Below, in pieces: positions 8,803 to 21,714 of a DNA stretch of 64,000 nt; positions within the stretch are counted from its first letter, which is position 1, and each line of letters begins with the position of its first letter. The stretch covers positions 1-64,000 of the forward strand of contig CAMDRT010000020.1 in the NCBI GenBank assembly GCA_945906815.1, written 5' to 3'. The DNA is from Bordetella parapertussis (GTDB taxonomy: Bacteria; Pseudomonadota; Gammaproteobacteria; Burkholderiales; SG8-41). The notes under the pieces were generated by a model. It did not search any database. It saw only the letters and a program-made list of their open reading frames with translations, and was not told the origin of the DNA. The position numbers and the translations under genes are program-made.

Positions 8803-10887
8803 ATGAATGACGCTCTCAACATCCTCCGGCAGCAAGTTTTCTCTCCTCGTTCTGTCGCGCTTATCGGCGCGTCCAGCGACGCTACCAAAAACACCTCGCG
8901 CCCGCAGCGCTACATGCGCAAGTACGGTTACGCCGGCGCGTTGTTCCCGATCAATCCCGCACGCGAGGAAATGTTTGGCGAAAAAGCCTATCCCGACGTA
9001 ACAGCGGTGGCGGAAGCCATCGATCACGCTTTCATCATGGTGCCCGCGACCCGAGTGAAAAAAGCGCTGCAACAATGCGTGGCAAAAAAAATCCCGGTGG
9101 TGACAATTTACACCGACGGTTTCGCCGAAGTCGGCGCCGAGGGCCGTGCCATGCAGGAAGAATTGCAAGCCATCGCCAAGGCCGGCGGCGTGCGCCTGAT
9201 CGGGCCGAATTGCATCGGTCTTTTCAGCAGCCAGACGAATCTCGCGCTGTCGGTGAACGCGGTGCTGGAATATTCCGATATAAAACCCGGCCCGCTTGCC
9301 GTGGTGTCGCAAAGCGGCAGCATGACAGGGGGGTTGCTGTCGCGTGGGCTCGGGCGCGGCTTGGGCTTTTCCAAATTGGTGTCAGTGGGCAACGAGGCCG
9401 ACATCGGCGTGGGCGAATTCGCCGACATGCTGGTCGACGATCCGCACACCGGCGTGATTTTGTTGTTCATGGAGACCCTCCGCGACGCGGCGCATCTGGC
9501 GCGTGCGGGCCGACGCGCGTACGCGGCAGGCAAACCCATTATCGTGTTCAAACTCGGGCGCTCGGAAATCGGCCAGGACTGCGCGGCATCGCACACCGGC
9601 GCCATGGCGGGTTCGGATGAACTCGCTGATGCGTTTTTCAAAGCGCATGGCATTCTGCGTGTTGATCTGCTCGAAACCCTGTTTGAATTGGGGCCGATGA
9701 TCGCAGGCGCCAAACCGAGCAAACAGCATCGTGTGGCGATCCTATCCACCACCGGCGGCGGTGCGGCCACCGTCGCGGATCGCCTCGGCTCGCTGGGCGT
9801 GGATGTGGTGGGGCCAACACCAGCGGTGATCGATAACCTGGCGAAAAACCACAACATCATTATCAGCAAGGCGCGCGTGACGGACTTGACGCTGGCCGGT
9901 GCGAAGAAGGAAATCTACAGTGCGGTGCTAAACGAACTACTCGCCTCCGATCACTGCGATCTGGTGTTGCCGATTGCGGGCAGCTCGGCGCAGTTTCAAC
10001 CTGAAATCGCCGTGGCGCCAGTGGTAGAGGCCGACAGGCGCGACAAACTGCTGGCGGTGTTTTTAGCGCCGCAGGCGGAGAAGTCATTAAGCCTGCTGAC
10101 TGCAGCGGGCATCGCGGGCTTTCGCACGCCGGAGTCGTGCGCAGATGCGATCCGCGCGTGGCGCGACTGGACGCCGCCGCAGACGCAACCCGCGATCGAC
10201 ACCGCACGCGTTGATGCAGCGAAAACCCTACTCGCTGCAGCGAACTCAAAACAACTCAACGAATACGATGCCTGCAAAGTGTTCGGCGCGCTGGGCGTGC
10301 CGTCGGCACAGACCGCTGTGATCGAATCGCCGGACGAGGCGGCGAACGTGCAGTTTCCGGTGGTGGCGAAAATTCTCTCGCCCGACATCGCGCACAAAAC
10401 CGATGCCGGCGGCGTGGTGCTTAACATCGCCGATGCCGCAGCGCTGAAAGCTGCCGCGCGCGACATCCTCGAGCGCGTGGGCAGGAAACATCCGCATGCC
10501 AAGCTCAACGGCATCCTGGTGCAACGTATGGAGCGCGGACTCGCCGAAGTCATACTCGGTTTTAAGCACGATCCGCAGGTGGGGCCCGTGGTGGTGCTGG
10601 GCATCGGCGGTGTGCTGGCAGAGATTTACAAGGATTTCGCTGCGCGCTTAGCGCCGGTGAGCGTGGAAGACGCCGCGAAAATGATCGCGCAGGTGAAAGG
10701 CCTTGCGCCCATCCGCGGCTACCGCGGCATGACCCAAGGCGATTGCGCCGCGCTCGCCCAAACCGTCAGTGACTTTTCGCAACTGGCGTACATCGAGAGC
10801 ATTGCCGAGGCCGAGATCAATCCGCTGATCGTCAAGGGTGTCGGCTCGGGTGTCGTTGCGGTCGATGGGTTGATTGCACAGAAATAG
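8803..10887 (+). CDS. acyl-CoA synthetase (NDP-forming), acetate-CoA ligase family
   Basis: The 694-residue protein fuses the alpha and beta parts of an NDP-forming acyl-CoA synthetase. An N-terminal CoA-binding Rossmann domain (SVALIGASSDATKN, about 15-30) is followed by succinyl-CoA-ligase-like flavodoxin domains with VSQSGSMTGG and the conserved phospho-histidine loop SHTGAMAGS (His264). A C-terminal ATP-grasp domain begins near 480 (LNEYDACKVFGALGVP) with the HKTDAGGVVLN loop. It would form an acyl-CoA from an unknown acid. I chose ATG 8803 because homologous sequence begins there; the frame stays open upstream to 8665 but that stretch is unlike the family. TTGTGA-N17-TAAAAG just upstream is a possible promoter that would leave a very short leader. 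Confidence 0.85.
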   Translation: MNDALNILRQQVFSPRSVALIGASSDATKNTSRPQRYMRKYGYAGALFPINPAREEMFGEKAYPDVTAVAEAIDHAFIMVPATRVKKALQQCVAKKIPVVTIYTDGFAEVGAEGRAMQEELQAIAKAGGVRLIGPNCIGLFSSQTNLALSVNAVLEYSDIKPGPLAVVSQSGSMTGGLLSRGLGRGLGFSKLVSVGNEADIGVGEFADMLVDDPHTGVILLFMETLRDAAHLARAGRRAYAAGKPIIVFKLGRSEIGQDCAASHTGAMAGSDELADAFFKAHGILRVDLLETLFELGPMIAGAKPSKQHRVAILSTTGGGAATVADRLGSLGVDVVGPTPAVIDNLAKNHNIIISKARVTDLTLAGAKKEIYSAVLNELLASDHCDLVLPIAGSSAQFQPEIAVAPVVEADRRDKLLAVFLAPQAEKSLSLLTAAGIAGFRTPESCADAIRAWRDWTPPQTQPAIDTARVDAAKTLLAAANSKQLNEYDACKVFGALGVPSAQTAVIESPDEAANVQFPVVAKILSPDIAHKTDAGGVVLNIADAAALKAAARDILERVGRKHPHAKLNGILVQRMERGLAEVILGFKHDPQVGPVVVLGIGGVLAEIYKDFAARLAPVSVEDAAKMIAQVKGLAPIRGYRGMTQGDCAALAQTVSDFSQLAYIESIAEAEINPLIVKGVGSGVVAVDGLIAQK

Positions 10888-10889
10888 CG

Positions 10890-10908
10890 TAAGTATTTGT
10901 TTTTATTA
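10890..10908 (+). other. AT-rich intergenic motif, copy a
   Basis: TAAGTATTTGTTTTTATTA lies between the acyl-CoA synthetase stop and the second MmgE/PrpD gene, about 24 bases before its start. It matches the motif at 23846-23864, 58050-58068 (minus) and 62320-62338 (minus). It may be a promoter or a processing element; see the finding on this family. Confidence 0.4.
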
Positions 10909-10931
10909 AATAAATAATATGTGAGGTCAGC

Positions 10932-12290
10932 ATGCTGATGCAACAGATCGCGGACTACGCGATACGCGAACAGACGTCCAGCTTACCTGCGGAAGTGGTG
11001 CATCATGCGAAGCGCGCGGTGATCGATTGGTATGCCGCGCTGTTGCCGGGCAGCCTGTGCCCACCGGCCACCTTGCTGGAACAGGCGTTCGCCGATGATC
11101 TGGATCGCGGACGTGCACGGCTCGCGCGCGGGCGGCGCGCCACCACGCGCACGGCAGCGCTGATCAACGGTGCCGCTTCGCATACGGTTGAGTTCGACGA
11201 CATTTATCGCGACGCGGGTTATCACCCCGGCAGCCCGACCATTTCAGCGGCGCTGGCAGCGGCACAGGCCAGTGGCGCCAGCGGCGAGCGCTTTTTACGC
11301 GCGGTGATCGTCGGTTACGAAACCTCCACGCGCATCGGTGAGGCGGTGATGCCGTCGCACTATCGCTACTGGCATACCACTGGCACCGTCGGCGCATTCG
11401 GCGCAGCGGCGGCGGCGGCGACGGCGATGCATCTGAATCATCAGCAGTTCATGCACGCGGTGGCCACTGTTGGCACCTTTGCCGCGGGTTTGAAGCAGGC
11501 GTTTCTATCGCAGGCGATGAGCAAGCCACTGCATGGCGGACATGCGGCTGATGCGGGCGTGTTAGCGGCGCTGGCGGCCTCCAAAGGGGTAACCGGTGCG
11601 CTCGACATCCTCGAAGGCAAAGAGGGTTTTGGCAATGCGATGAGCGTGAATCCCGATTGGTCGAAAGTAACCCAGGGCCTAGGCATCGATTACCACATCA
11701 ATCACATGACCTTCAAAGCGCATGGCTGTTGCGGCCACAACTTTCCGTCGATCGACGGTGTGCTGCATCTGGTACAACAATACAAATTGCTGCCACATGA
11801 CATCCAGAAAATCACGCTGGCCACCTATCAAGCGGGCCTCGACATCATCGACAACGCCACGCCCGAAGGCGAGTATCAAGCCAAGTTCAGTCTGCAATAC
11901 ACCGTGGCGCACGCGGCGGTGTACGGCAGTGTGCGGCTGAATGCTTTTTTGCCGGAGCGTATGAGCGACCCCGCAGTGCGCGGCATGATGAAAAAAGTGG
12001 TGTGTGTGGCCGACCCAGTGTTCTCGAAAGGTTATCCCGGCCAGCGCGCGGCGCAGGTCGATATCGAAACAACCGATGGCCGCAAGCTCGCGCACTTCCA
12101 GCCCTATCGCAAAGGCGATCCGGAACTGCCGCTCACCGATGATGAATTGAACGCCAAGTTCATGGAATTGGCTGAGCCGGTGCTCGGCAACAACGGCTCC
12201 AAACGGCTGCTGGAGCAACTGTGGATGCTCGACAAGTTGCCGACAGCAGAGTTTGAAATTATGAGTGGCGAGGCGCGCGCGGCGGGGTGA
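10932..12290 (+). CDS. MmgE/PrpD family protein, paralogue 2
   Basis: This 452-residue MmgE/PrpD member has the N-terminal helical domain with NGAASHTVEFDDIYRDAGYH (family A-x-x-H-x-x-[ED]-[FD]-D-D motif) and HPGSPTISAALA, then the Gly/His run KPLHGGHAADAG near 200 and a C-terminal domain starting at about 270. GAGGT is eight bases before ATG 10932. It is 44 bases downstream of the NDP-forming acyl-CoA synthetase in the same direction and is convergent with a Bug receptor gene. That grouping suggests uptake, CoA activation and hydration or decarboxylation of one acid, but the substrate is not identifiable. It differs strongly in sequence from paralogues 1 and 3. Confidence 0.85.
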   Translation: MLMQQIADYAIREQTSSLPAEVVHHAKRAVIDWYAALLPGSLCPPATLLEQAFADDLDRGRARLARGRRATTRTAALINGAASHTVEFDDIYRDAGYHPGSPTISAALAAAQASGASGERFLRAVIVGYETSTRIGEAVMPSHYRYWHTTGTVGAFGAAAAAATAMHLNHQQFMHAVATVGTFAAGLKQAFLSQAMSKPLHGGHAADAGVLAALAASKGVTGALDILEGKEGFGNAMSVNPDWSKVTQGLGIDYHINHMTFKAHGCCGHNFPSIDGVLHLVQQYKLLPHDIQKITLATYQAGLDIIDNATPEGEYQAKFSLQYTVAHAAVYGSVRLNAFLPERMSDPAVRGMMKKVVCVADPVFSKGYPGQRAAQVDIETTDGRKLAHFQPYRKGDPELPLTDDELNAKFMELAEPVLGNNGSKRLLEQLWMLDKLPTAEFEIMSGEARAAG

Positions 12291-12296
12291 ACACGG

Positions 12297-13268
12297 TTAA
12301 TCCGCCGTCACCTTGATCGACTTCACCAGCTTGCCCCAACGCTCGAGGTCGGCGCGTATCAGCGCGCCGAATTCTTCGGGCCCCTTCAGAGCCGGTTCGC
12401 CGCCTTGCTGGAAAACGAATTTTGAATACTCGGGGCCGTTGACCACGCGCGCAATGTCCTGATGCAAACGCTGCACTATGACCTGTGGCGTTTTCGCGGG
12501 TGCGACGACGCCCATCCATTGCGAAACGTCAAAACCCTTAAGCCCTTGTTCGTCCAGAGTGGGCAAATCCGCCAGCAGCGGCGAGCGTTTGAGCGGCGTT
12601 ACACCGATGCCGCGCACTTTGCCTTGTTTGATGAACGGCGCGGCATTGGTCACGCTGGTACACATCACCTGCGTGTGCCCGGCGATGGTGTCTATCATCG
12701 CCGGCGTGCCGCCCTTGTACGGGATGTGCAGCATATCGATCCCGGCCTTACTCATGAACAATTCGGTGCACAGATGCGGCGTGCTGCCGGTACCGGCCGA
12801 GGCAAAGCGCAGCTTGCCAGGATGCGCCTTCGCCAGTGCGATTAATTCTTTGAGGTTTTTCGCGGGCACCGAGGGATGCACGACGATGATGTAAGGCGCT
12901 AACGCCACCAGCGCCACCGGCGTGAAGTCGCGCAGGGTGTCGTAACCGAGCTTGGGATAGACGAAAGGCGCGATGGTCATGGGACCGGTAACCGCCAGCA
13001 GCAGGGTGTAGCCGTCGGGCGGCGACTTGGCCACTAATTCGGTACCGATGGTGCCGGCAGCACCCGAGCGATTGTCGAAAATCACTTGCTGCCCCAGCGG
13101 CTCCGACAGGCGCTGCGCCAGCGCGCGGCCCAACACATCATTGACACTGGTGCCCGCGGGGAACGGCATCACGATTCTTAGCGGGCGGTTAGGGTAGTTT
13201 TGTGCGCAGGCCCATATCGAAACGAAGAACAACAGTGCGGCGACCAGCGCCTTGCTTGCCAGAATCAT
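12297..13268 (-). CDS. Bug/TctC-family periplasmic solute-binding protein, paralogue 2
   Basis: The 323-residue receptor begins with a signal peptide (MILASKALVAALLFFVSIWA, probable cleavage ACA-Q at about residue 23) and continues with YPNRPLRIVMPFPAGTSVND, where PAGTS replaces the usual PPGGS. The FDNRSGAAG, PDGYTLLLA and HIPYKG motifs are present. GGAG lies five bases before the ATG at 13268, and the open frame upstream is rejected because the signal peptide would be buried. It ends only six bases from the stop of the convergent MmgE/PrpD gene, and its 5' side faces the crotonase gene across 142 bases. The ligand is unknown. Confidence 0.87.
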   Translation of the reverse strand: MILASKALVAALLFFVSIWACAQNYPNRPLRIVMPFPAGTSVNDVLGRALAQRLSEPLGQQVIFDNRSGAAGTIGTELVAKSPPDGYTLLLAVTGPMTIAPFVYPKLGYDTLRDFTPVALVALAPYIIVVHPSVPAKNLKELIALAKAHPGKLRFASAGTGSTPHLCTELFMSKAGIDMLHIPYKGGTPAMIDTIAGHTQVMCTSVTNAAPFIKQGKVRGIGVTPLKRSPLLADLPTLDEQGLKGFDVSQWMGVVAPAKTPQVIVQRLHQDIARVVNGPEYSKFVFQQGGEPALKGPEEFGALIRADLERWGKLVKSIKVTAD

Positions 13269-13410
13269 GACTACTCCAAAGTTTGATGAACCACAAATAT
13301 AGACCAAACGGTTTACGCGCGCTTTCATTCGCTGAGATGGCAGGTAGCGACTGCGACACGATGTCCGGCATAATCCCCTGGGCTTTATTACCATATCAAG
13401 GAGAAACGCA

Positions 13411-14184
13411 ATGGCATTTGAGTGCATTAAGGTAGAAGTCAACAACTACATCGCCACCGTCGTCATGGACCGGCCGCCGGTCAATGCACAGAATTCGCAG
13501 TTCCGCTTGGAGATCATGGAGGTCTTTGATGGCTTCAATGACCGCGATGATGTGCGCGTAGCTATCCTCACCGGCGCTGGCAAGGTGTTTTCAGCGGGCG
13601 CGGACATCAAGGAACGCATGGGCCTGGTCAAACAGCCCGGGGATTACTGGCGGCACAATCGCGCTGCGCGTGAATATACCAACTGTATCCGCGAGTGCAA
13701 AATCCCGGTGATTGCCGCCGTCAATGGCGCCGCGCTCGGCGCCGGGTTCGGACTGATGGCGGCCTGCGACATTATGATGGCCTCGGACAACGCGGTATTC
13801 GGCATGCCCGAGATCGATGTCGGCCTCGCCGGCGGCACGTCGATGTTAACCAATCTGGTGGGCAAGTCGCGCGGCCGGCGCATTGTGTTTACAGGGGATC
13901 GCATCCCGGCGCAGGAAATGTACCGCCTCGGTGTGATCGAATGCTGCGTGCCGCGCGAGGCGTTAATGGACGAGGCCCTGAAAATGGCGCGCGTCATCGC
14001 CGCCAAAAGTCCGCTCGCCATGCGCCTCGCCAAGGAGGCCTACAACGTGTGCGAGAACATGCCGCAACGCGACGGTTATCGCTTCGAACAGAACATCACC
14101 GAGCAGTTGTCGCATACCGAAGATGCGCAAGAGGCGCAGCGCGCTTTCGCTGAAAAGCGCAAGCCGGTGTTTAAGGGGCGTTAG
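13411..14184 (+). CDS. enoyl-CoA hydratase/isomerase (crotonase) family protein
   Basis: The 257-residue crotonase-fold protein carries the oxyanion-hole segments SAGADIKE (61-68) and NGAALGAGFG (105-114), and FGMPEIDVGLAGG near 130-142. By alignment to rat mitochondrial enoyl-CoA hydratase, the second catalytic glutamate is kept (Glu134). The first, in GGGCE, is replaced by Gly114, so simple hydration may not be the reaction; isomerisation, hydrolysis or another crotonase chemistry is open. AAGGAG precedes ATG 13411 at good spacing. It is divergent from Bug paralogue 2, and its stop overlaps by four bases with the stop region of convergent MmgE/PrpD paralogue 3. Confidence 0.85.
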   Translation: MAFECIKVEVNNYIATVVMDRPPVNAQNSQFRLEIMEVFDGFNDRDDVRVAILTGAGKVFSAGADIKERMGLVKQPGDYWRHNRAAREYTNCIRECKIPVIAAVNGAALGAGFGLMAACDIMMASDNAVFGMPEIDVGLAGGTSMLTNLVGKSRGRRIVFTGDRIPAQEMYRLGVIECCVPREALMDEALKMARVIAAKSPLAMRLAKEAYNVCENMPQRDGYRFEQNITEQLSHTEDAQEAQRAFAEKRKPVFKGR

Positions 14185-15554
14185 GTCTGCAACCGATTCA
14201 GCAGAGCAGAAATATCGTCGAGGGTGTCCAGTTGCTCGCACAGTACTATCACCTCGGCCTGTTTCGCCGCTGACAGCCGGCCGGCGGTTAGCTTGGTGAA
14301 TTTTTCCACCACATCGGCGCGCTGCACTGGATTGTCGGCGTCGCCGCGCGCCTTGCCCCACGCCGCAAGCACGGTGCCATCGGTGAGCTCGATCTCCAGC
14401 GGATTGCCTTGCGTATAGCCGGTTCCGTCGAGGGCAGGGTCGTGCGTGATACTGATGCGCTGGATGAGATCCAGAACTTTTAGGTCGCGAATTTTCTCCT
14501 CGGTGAACTGGGTGATGAAGACATCGTTCTCGAGCAGCATGATCGCGGTGACATAATAAAGATTGAGCTGCGCGGAGGTGATCGTTGTCGGCGTATACGC
14601 CCAGCCGACGTTTTGCAGATACCCACGCCCGAGCCGGATGCGCACTTGTTTCACCTGGTCGACCGCTATCGGGTGTTGCTTGCGCAAATGCCGGAGCGCT
14701 TCTAACGTGCCGTGATTGGGCACGCGCGTGGCCCACATTTTGAATCGCACCTGCTCGGTGTGATAGGTGCTGCCGAGGTCTTTGGTGAGCTGGGTGAGGT
14801 CGTAGGCTGCGGGCCGCTGATTGCCGGTGTGTGCGGAACAGAAGCCGCCATACTCAGCCTCGAACACGTTCGGCGCATTGGTAAAGCCGTTTTGCGCCAG
14901 CAGCGCCGCGAAAGTGCCGCCGCGCGCGGCCTGGCCCGCGAGCAAGCGCTTGCCCATCCCGCCATGGTGCGTGAACATGAGACTGGCCGCTTGCTGGCCG
15001 GCATGGCCCAGCGCGTGCACCACATCGTCTGCTACCAGGCCCAAGGCATGCGAGGCGCTCGCCACCGAGGCGAAAGTGCCCATGATGCCAGGGCCGTGAA
15101 ATCCCAGACCTTCGTGCGGAATGCGGCCCACGCACAGACCCACGCGCGCGGCGGTTTCGATGCCCAGCACCAGCGCGTTAATCAGCGCGGCGCCACTCAG
15201 TTTGCCCTGGTGCTGCGCCATCGCCGCCGCCGAACTCAGCGTGACCGAGCCGTTGTGTCCGCCGGGGCCGACATCGTCGAGCTCGAAGGCATGCACCGCG
15301 GTGGCATTGATCATGGCCGCTGTCGGCGCCGAATAGCGCAGCGGCGTGCACCACACGGATACACGGCCGGGCGCTTCCATAGCCTGTGCCGTCGCGCGCA
15401 AGCGCTCGGACCACGGCAGTGAGGCGCCGTAGATACCGACACCTAGGGTGTCCAGTACCAGCAGCTTGGCATGCGCGACGACGGTCGGGGGAAGATCAGT
15501 GAATGTGCTTCCTGAAATGTATTCGGCTAGTGCACGGGTGTAAGAGCCGTCCAT
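14181..15554 (-). CDS. MmgE/PrpD family protein, paralogue 3
   Basis: The protein has 457 residues with the MmgE/PrpD fold. The motif AMINATAVHAFELDDVGPGGH stands where paralogues 1 and 2 have A-H-x-D-E-x-D-D. A glycine-rich helix segment GHAGQQAASLMFTHHGGMGKRL lies near 190-210, and the C-terminal domain starts at about 290. GAGGAG is six bases from the ATG at 15554; the frame is open to 15629 but that part is not family-like. It is divergent from the ABC exporter gene and convergent with the crotonase. The substrate is not predictable; these proteins are often mis-annotated as 2-methylcitrate dehydratases. Confidence 0.83.
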   Translation of the reverse strand: MDGSYTRALAEYISGSTFTDLPPTVVAHAKLLVLDTLGVGIYGASLPWSERLRATAQAMEAPGRVSVWCTPLRYSAPTAAMINATAVHAFELDDVGPGGHNGSVTLSSAAAMAQHQGKLSGAALINALVLGIETAARVGLCVGRIPHEGLGFHGPGIMGTFASVASASHALGLVADDVVHALGHAGQQAASLMFTHHGGMGKRLLAGQAARGGTFAALLAQNGFTNAPNVFEAEYGGFCSAHTGNQRPAAYDLTQLTKDLGSTYHTEQVRFKMWATRVPNHGTLEALRHLRKQHPIAVDQVKQVRIRLGRGYLQNVGWAYTPTTITSAQLNLYYVTAIMLLENDVFITQFTEEKIRDLKVLDLIQRISITHDPALDGTGYTQGNPLEIELTDGTVLAAWGKARGDADNPVQRADVVEKFTKLTAGRLSAAKQAEVIVLCEQLDTLDDISALLNRLQT

Positions 15555-15661
15555 GGTTGCTCCTCTAGGTGATATTCTGGCTTCGCTAGCCGCATTTTGC
15601 CACGCGCGGTGATGGTGGCCCCGGGGCAACTAAAACGGCTGACAAACCATTATATTCACGC

Positions 15662-17611
15662 ATGTTTAACTATCTTCAATCACGCATACGCGGCACCGCC
15701 AGCACCGGCCCGGGTGCGCCGCCGCGCGGGCTGCTAACGTTCTACTGGCACTTCGTGCGCCAGACCAAGGGCTGGTATGCGTTGATGTTCGCCACCAGCC
15801 TGAGTGTGGCGCTGATCGACACGGTGATCCCGGTGTTCATCGGCAGGCTGGTGTCGCTGATGGAGGCCACCGATCGCCACGCCGCATTGGCACAACAGAC
15901 ACCGATGCTGCTGGGCATGGCGGCGCTGATGCTGATCGTGCGCCCGTTGGCATTGCTCGCCGACAATGCGATCCGCCAGAACGCGTTGCTGCCGGGGGTC
16001 ACCAGCATGATTCGCTGGCAGAGCCATTGGCACGTAATACGGCAAAACTGGTCATTTTTCCAGAACGACTTTGCCGGACGTATCGCCAACCGCGTGATGC
16101 AAACAGCAAATGCACTCCGCGAAAGCGTGATGTCGGCGATACGTGCGGTGTGGTACATCGCGGTGTATGGCGTCAGCGCGCTGGTGCTGATGTCGCTCGC
16201 GGACTGGCGGTTGGCGCTACCCACGGTTGCATGGTTTCTCGGGTATCTGTTCTTTCTGCGCCATTTCGTGCCACGCATGCGCGATCTGGCGAAGGCGAGT
16301 TCGGAAGTGCGCTCGTTGGTGATGGCGCGGATTGTCGACAGCTATACCAACATTCTAACGGTCAAGCTGTTTGCGCGGCTGGCGGATGAAGACGCCTATG
16401 TGCGCGAGGTGATTGACGAGCATCAGGCCGCGATCGGCGCGCACATGCGGCTGATCTCGCAATTCATGTTTTGCCTGTCGGCAATGAATGCGCTGCTGCT
16501 CACCGGCACCGCAGCCATCGGCATCTGGCTGTGGGTGGATGGGGTGGTAAGCGCGGGCGTGGTGGCCACCGCGCTGCCTCTGGCCTGGCAGATCGCCAAC
16601 GTGGCGGGCTGGGTAAGCTGGGAGGTTACCGGCATCTTTGAAAACATCGGCGTGGTGCAGGAAGGTATGCAGACCATAGCTGTGCCGCACAGTGGCGTGG
16701 ACCGGGCGGGCGCGCGGAAACTGGAGACGTCGCACGGCGAGATTCGCTTCGAGGACGTGCACTTTACTTACGGCAGAGGCGACGCGCGCGCGGTACTCGA
16801 TCACGTGAACTTCACCATCCGCCCCGGCGAGCGGGTGGGCTTGGTGGGCCGTTCAGGCGCCGGCAAGTCGACGTTGGTAAATCTGCTGCTGCGCTTTTAC
16901 GAGCTGGAGCAAGGTGCGATCCGCATCGACGGACAAGACATCAACCAGGTGACGCAGGAGAGCCTGCGCGCAGCCATCGGCATGGTGACTCAGGACACGT
17001 CGCTGTTACACCGCTCGATCGCCGCCAACATACGCTACGGCCGTCCGGGTGCTAGCGATGACGAGGTACGCGCAGCCGCGCGCAAGGCGCAGGCGCACGA
17101 TTTCATACTCGGTCTGCAAGACTGGACCGGGCGCACCGCCTACGATGCGCATGTGGGCGAGCGCGGTGTCAAGCTTTCGGGCGGGCAGCGCCAGCGAGTG
17201 GCGATTGCGCGCGTGGTGCTGAAAGATGCGCCTATACTGGTACTCGACGAAGCTACCTCGGCGCTCGACAGCGAAGTGGAGCTGGCCATCCAGGAACAAC
17301 TGCTGGGCCTGATGGAGGGCAAGACAGTGATCGCCATCGCGCACCGCCTGTCCACCATCGCGCGCATGGATCGCTTGCTTGTGCTCGAGGCCGGGCGCAT
17401 TATTGAGCAAGGCTCGCATGACGAATTGCTGCGCTTGGAGGGCCACTACGCGAAACTCTGGCGGCACCAGTCGGGCGGGTTTCTGGCGCCCGAAGTGATA
17501 ACTACCGAAACCGCTACTGAAGCGCTAGCCGCGCCCGCGCCCGACGAGGCACACGCGGTGGCAACCCCCGAACCCGGCACCGACGATGCGCCGGTGCTGA
17601 CGCGAGCGTAA
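15662..17611 (+). CDS. ABC exporter, fused permease and ATPase (MsbA/ABCB type)
   Basis: The 649-residue half-transporter has six predicted membrane helices in residues 30-330 followed by a nucleotide-binding domain. Walker A is GRSGAGKST (about 394-402), the signature LSGGQRQRVAIARV is near 505, Walker B ILVLDEATSALDS is near 525 and the H-loop IAHRLST near 558. It would dimerise in the inner membrane and export a lipid, peptide or drug using ATP. Residues after about 610 form an Ala/Pro/Thr/Glu-rich tail not part of the fold. It stands alone between the divergent MmgE/PrpD gene and the VOC epimerase, 78 bases from the latter. Confidence 0.88.
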   Translation: MFNYLQSRIRGTASTGPGAPPRGLLTFYWHFVRQTKGWYALMFATSLSVALIDTVIPVFIGRLVSLMEATDRHAALAQQTPMLLGMAALMLIVRPLALLADNAIRQNALLPGVTSMIRWQSHWHVIRQNWSFFQNDFAGRIANRVMQTANALRESVMSAIRAVWYIAVYGVSALVLMSLADWRLALPTVAWFLGYLFFLRHFVPRMRDLAKASSEVRSLVMARIVDSYTNILTVKLFARLADEDAYVREVIDEHQAAIGAHMRLISQFMFCLSAMNALLLTGTAAIGIWLWVDGVVSAGVVATALPLAWQIANVAGWVSWEVTGIFENIGVVQEGMQTIAVPHSGVDRAGARKLETSHGEIRFEDVHFTYGRGDARAVLDHVNFTIRPGERVGLVGRSGAGKSTLVNLLLRFYELEQGAIRIDGQDINQVTQESLRAAIGMVTQDTSLLHRSIAANIRYGRPGASDDEVRAAARKAQAHDFILGLQDWTGRTAYDAHVGERGVKLSGGQRQRVAIARVVLKDAPILVLDEATSALDSEVELAIQEQLLGLMEGKTVIAIAHRLSTIARMDRLLVLEAGRIIEQGSHDELLRLEGHYAKLWRHQSGGFLAPEVITTETATEALAAPAPDEAHAVATPEPGTDDAPVLTRA

Positions 17612-17689
17612 GCGGATCATGCGGCGTATAGGCGAGCGCTTCGAGGCTAAAGTTGCCAAACGATAATTAACTTAACTCAGGGGACATAA

Positions 17690-18112
17690 ATGAAAATCAA
17701 ACGTATCGAACATGTCGGCGTGGTGGTGAGCAATGTCGATAAGAGCCGCGCACTGTGGGAAGACTGCTTCGGCATCAAGTTGGGCGAGGTGGAAACCAAC
17801 CCGTTGCGGCCGGTGAAGCTCGCGCTTTACCCGGTGGGCGAGTCGATGGTGGAGCTGATCGCCGGCACCACCCCGGACAGCAAACACGCGAAGATGATGG
17901 CGGAAGGCAAAGGCGGCATCAATCACATTTGCTTCGAGGTGGAAGACATCGACGAAGCGCTGGCGGAACTGAAAGCCAAGGGTGTGCCACTGCTGGATGA
18001 AACGCCGCGCATCGGTCATGCGGGTTGCCGCATCGCATTTCTGGATCCAGCAGGAACCGAGGGCTGCCTGATCGAGCTCGCGCAACTACCGGCAGTACCG
18101 CATCACGCCTGA
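17690..18112 (+). CDS. VOC protein, probable methylmalonyl-CoA epimerase
   Basis: The 140-residue VOC-fold protein resembles methylmalonyl-CoA epimerase, which interconverts the (2S)- and (2R)-methylmalonyl-CoA epimers on the way from propionyl-CoA to succinyl-CoA. Metal-ligand candidates are His8 (RIEHVGVVV), the His in GGINHICFEVEDIDEAL and the Glu in GCLIELAQ. The segment PRIGHAGCRIAFLDP is typical of the family. GGGGA precedes ATG 17690. No mutase or propionyl-CoA carboxylase gene is nearby, so a related VOC activity cannot be excluded. It is convergent with gyrB, 37 bases apart. Confidence 0.7.
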   Translation: MKIKRIEHVGVVVSNVDKSRALWEDCFGIKLGEVETNPLRPVKLALYPVGESMVELIAGTTPDSKHAKMMAEGKGGINHICFEVEDIDEALAELKAKGVPLLDETPRIGHAGCRIAFLDPAGTEGCLIELAQLPAVPHHA

Positions 18113-18149
18113 TGGTTGTCGCGTTTTAGCTCGTGTGCCGTGCGGTGGT

Positions 18150-21714
<3,565 letters not shown>

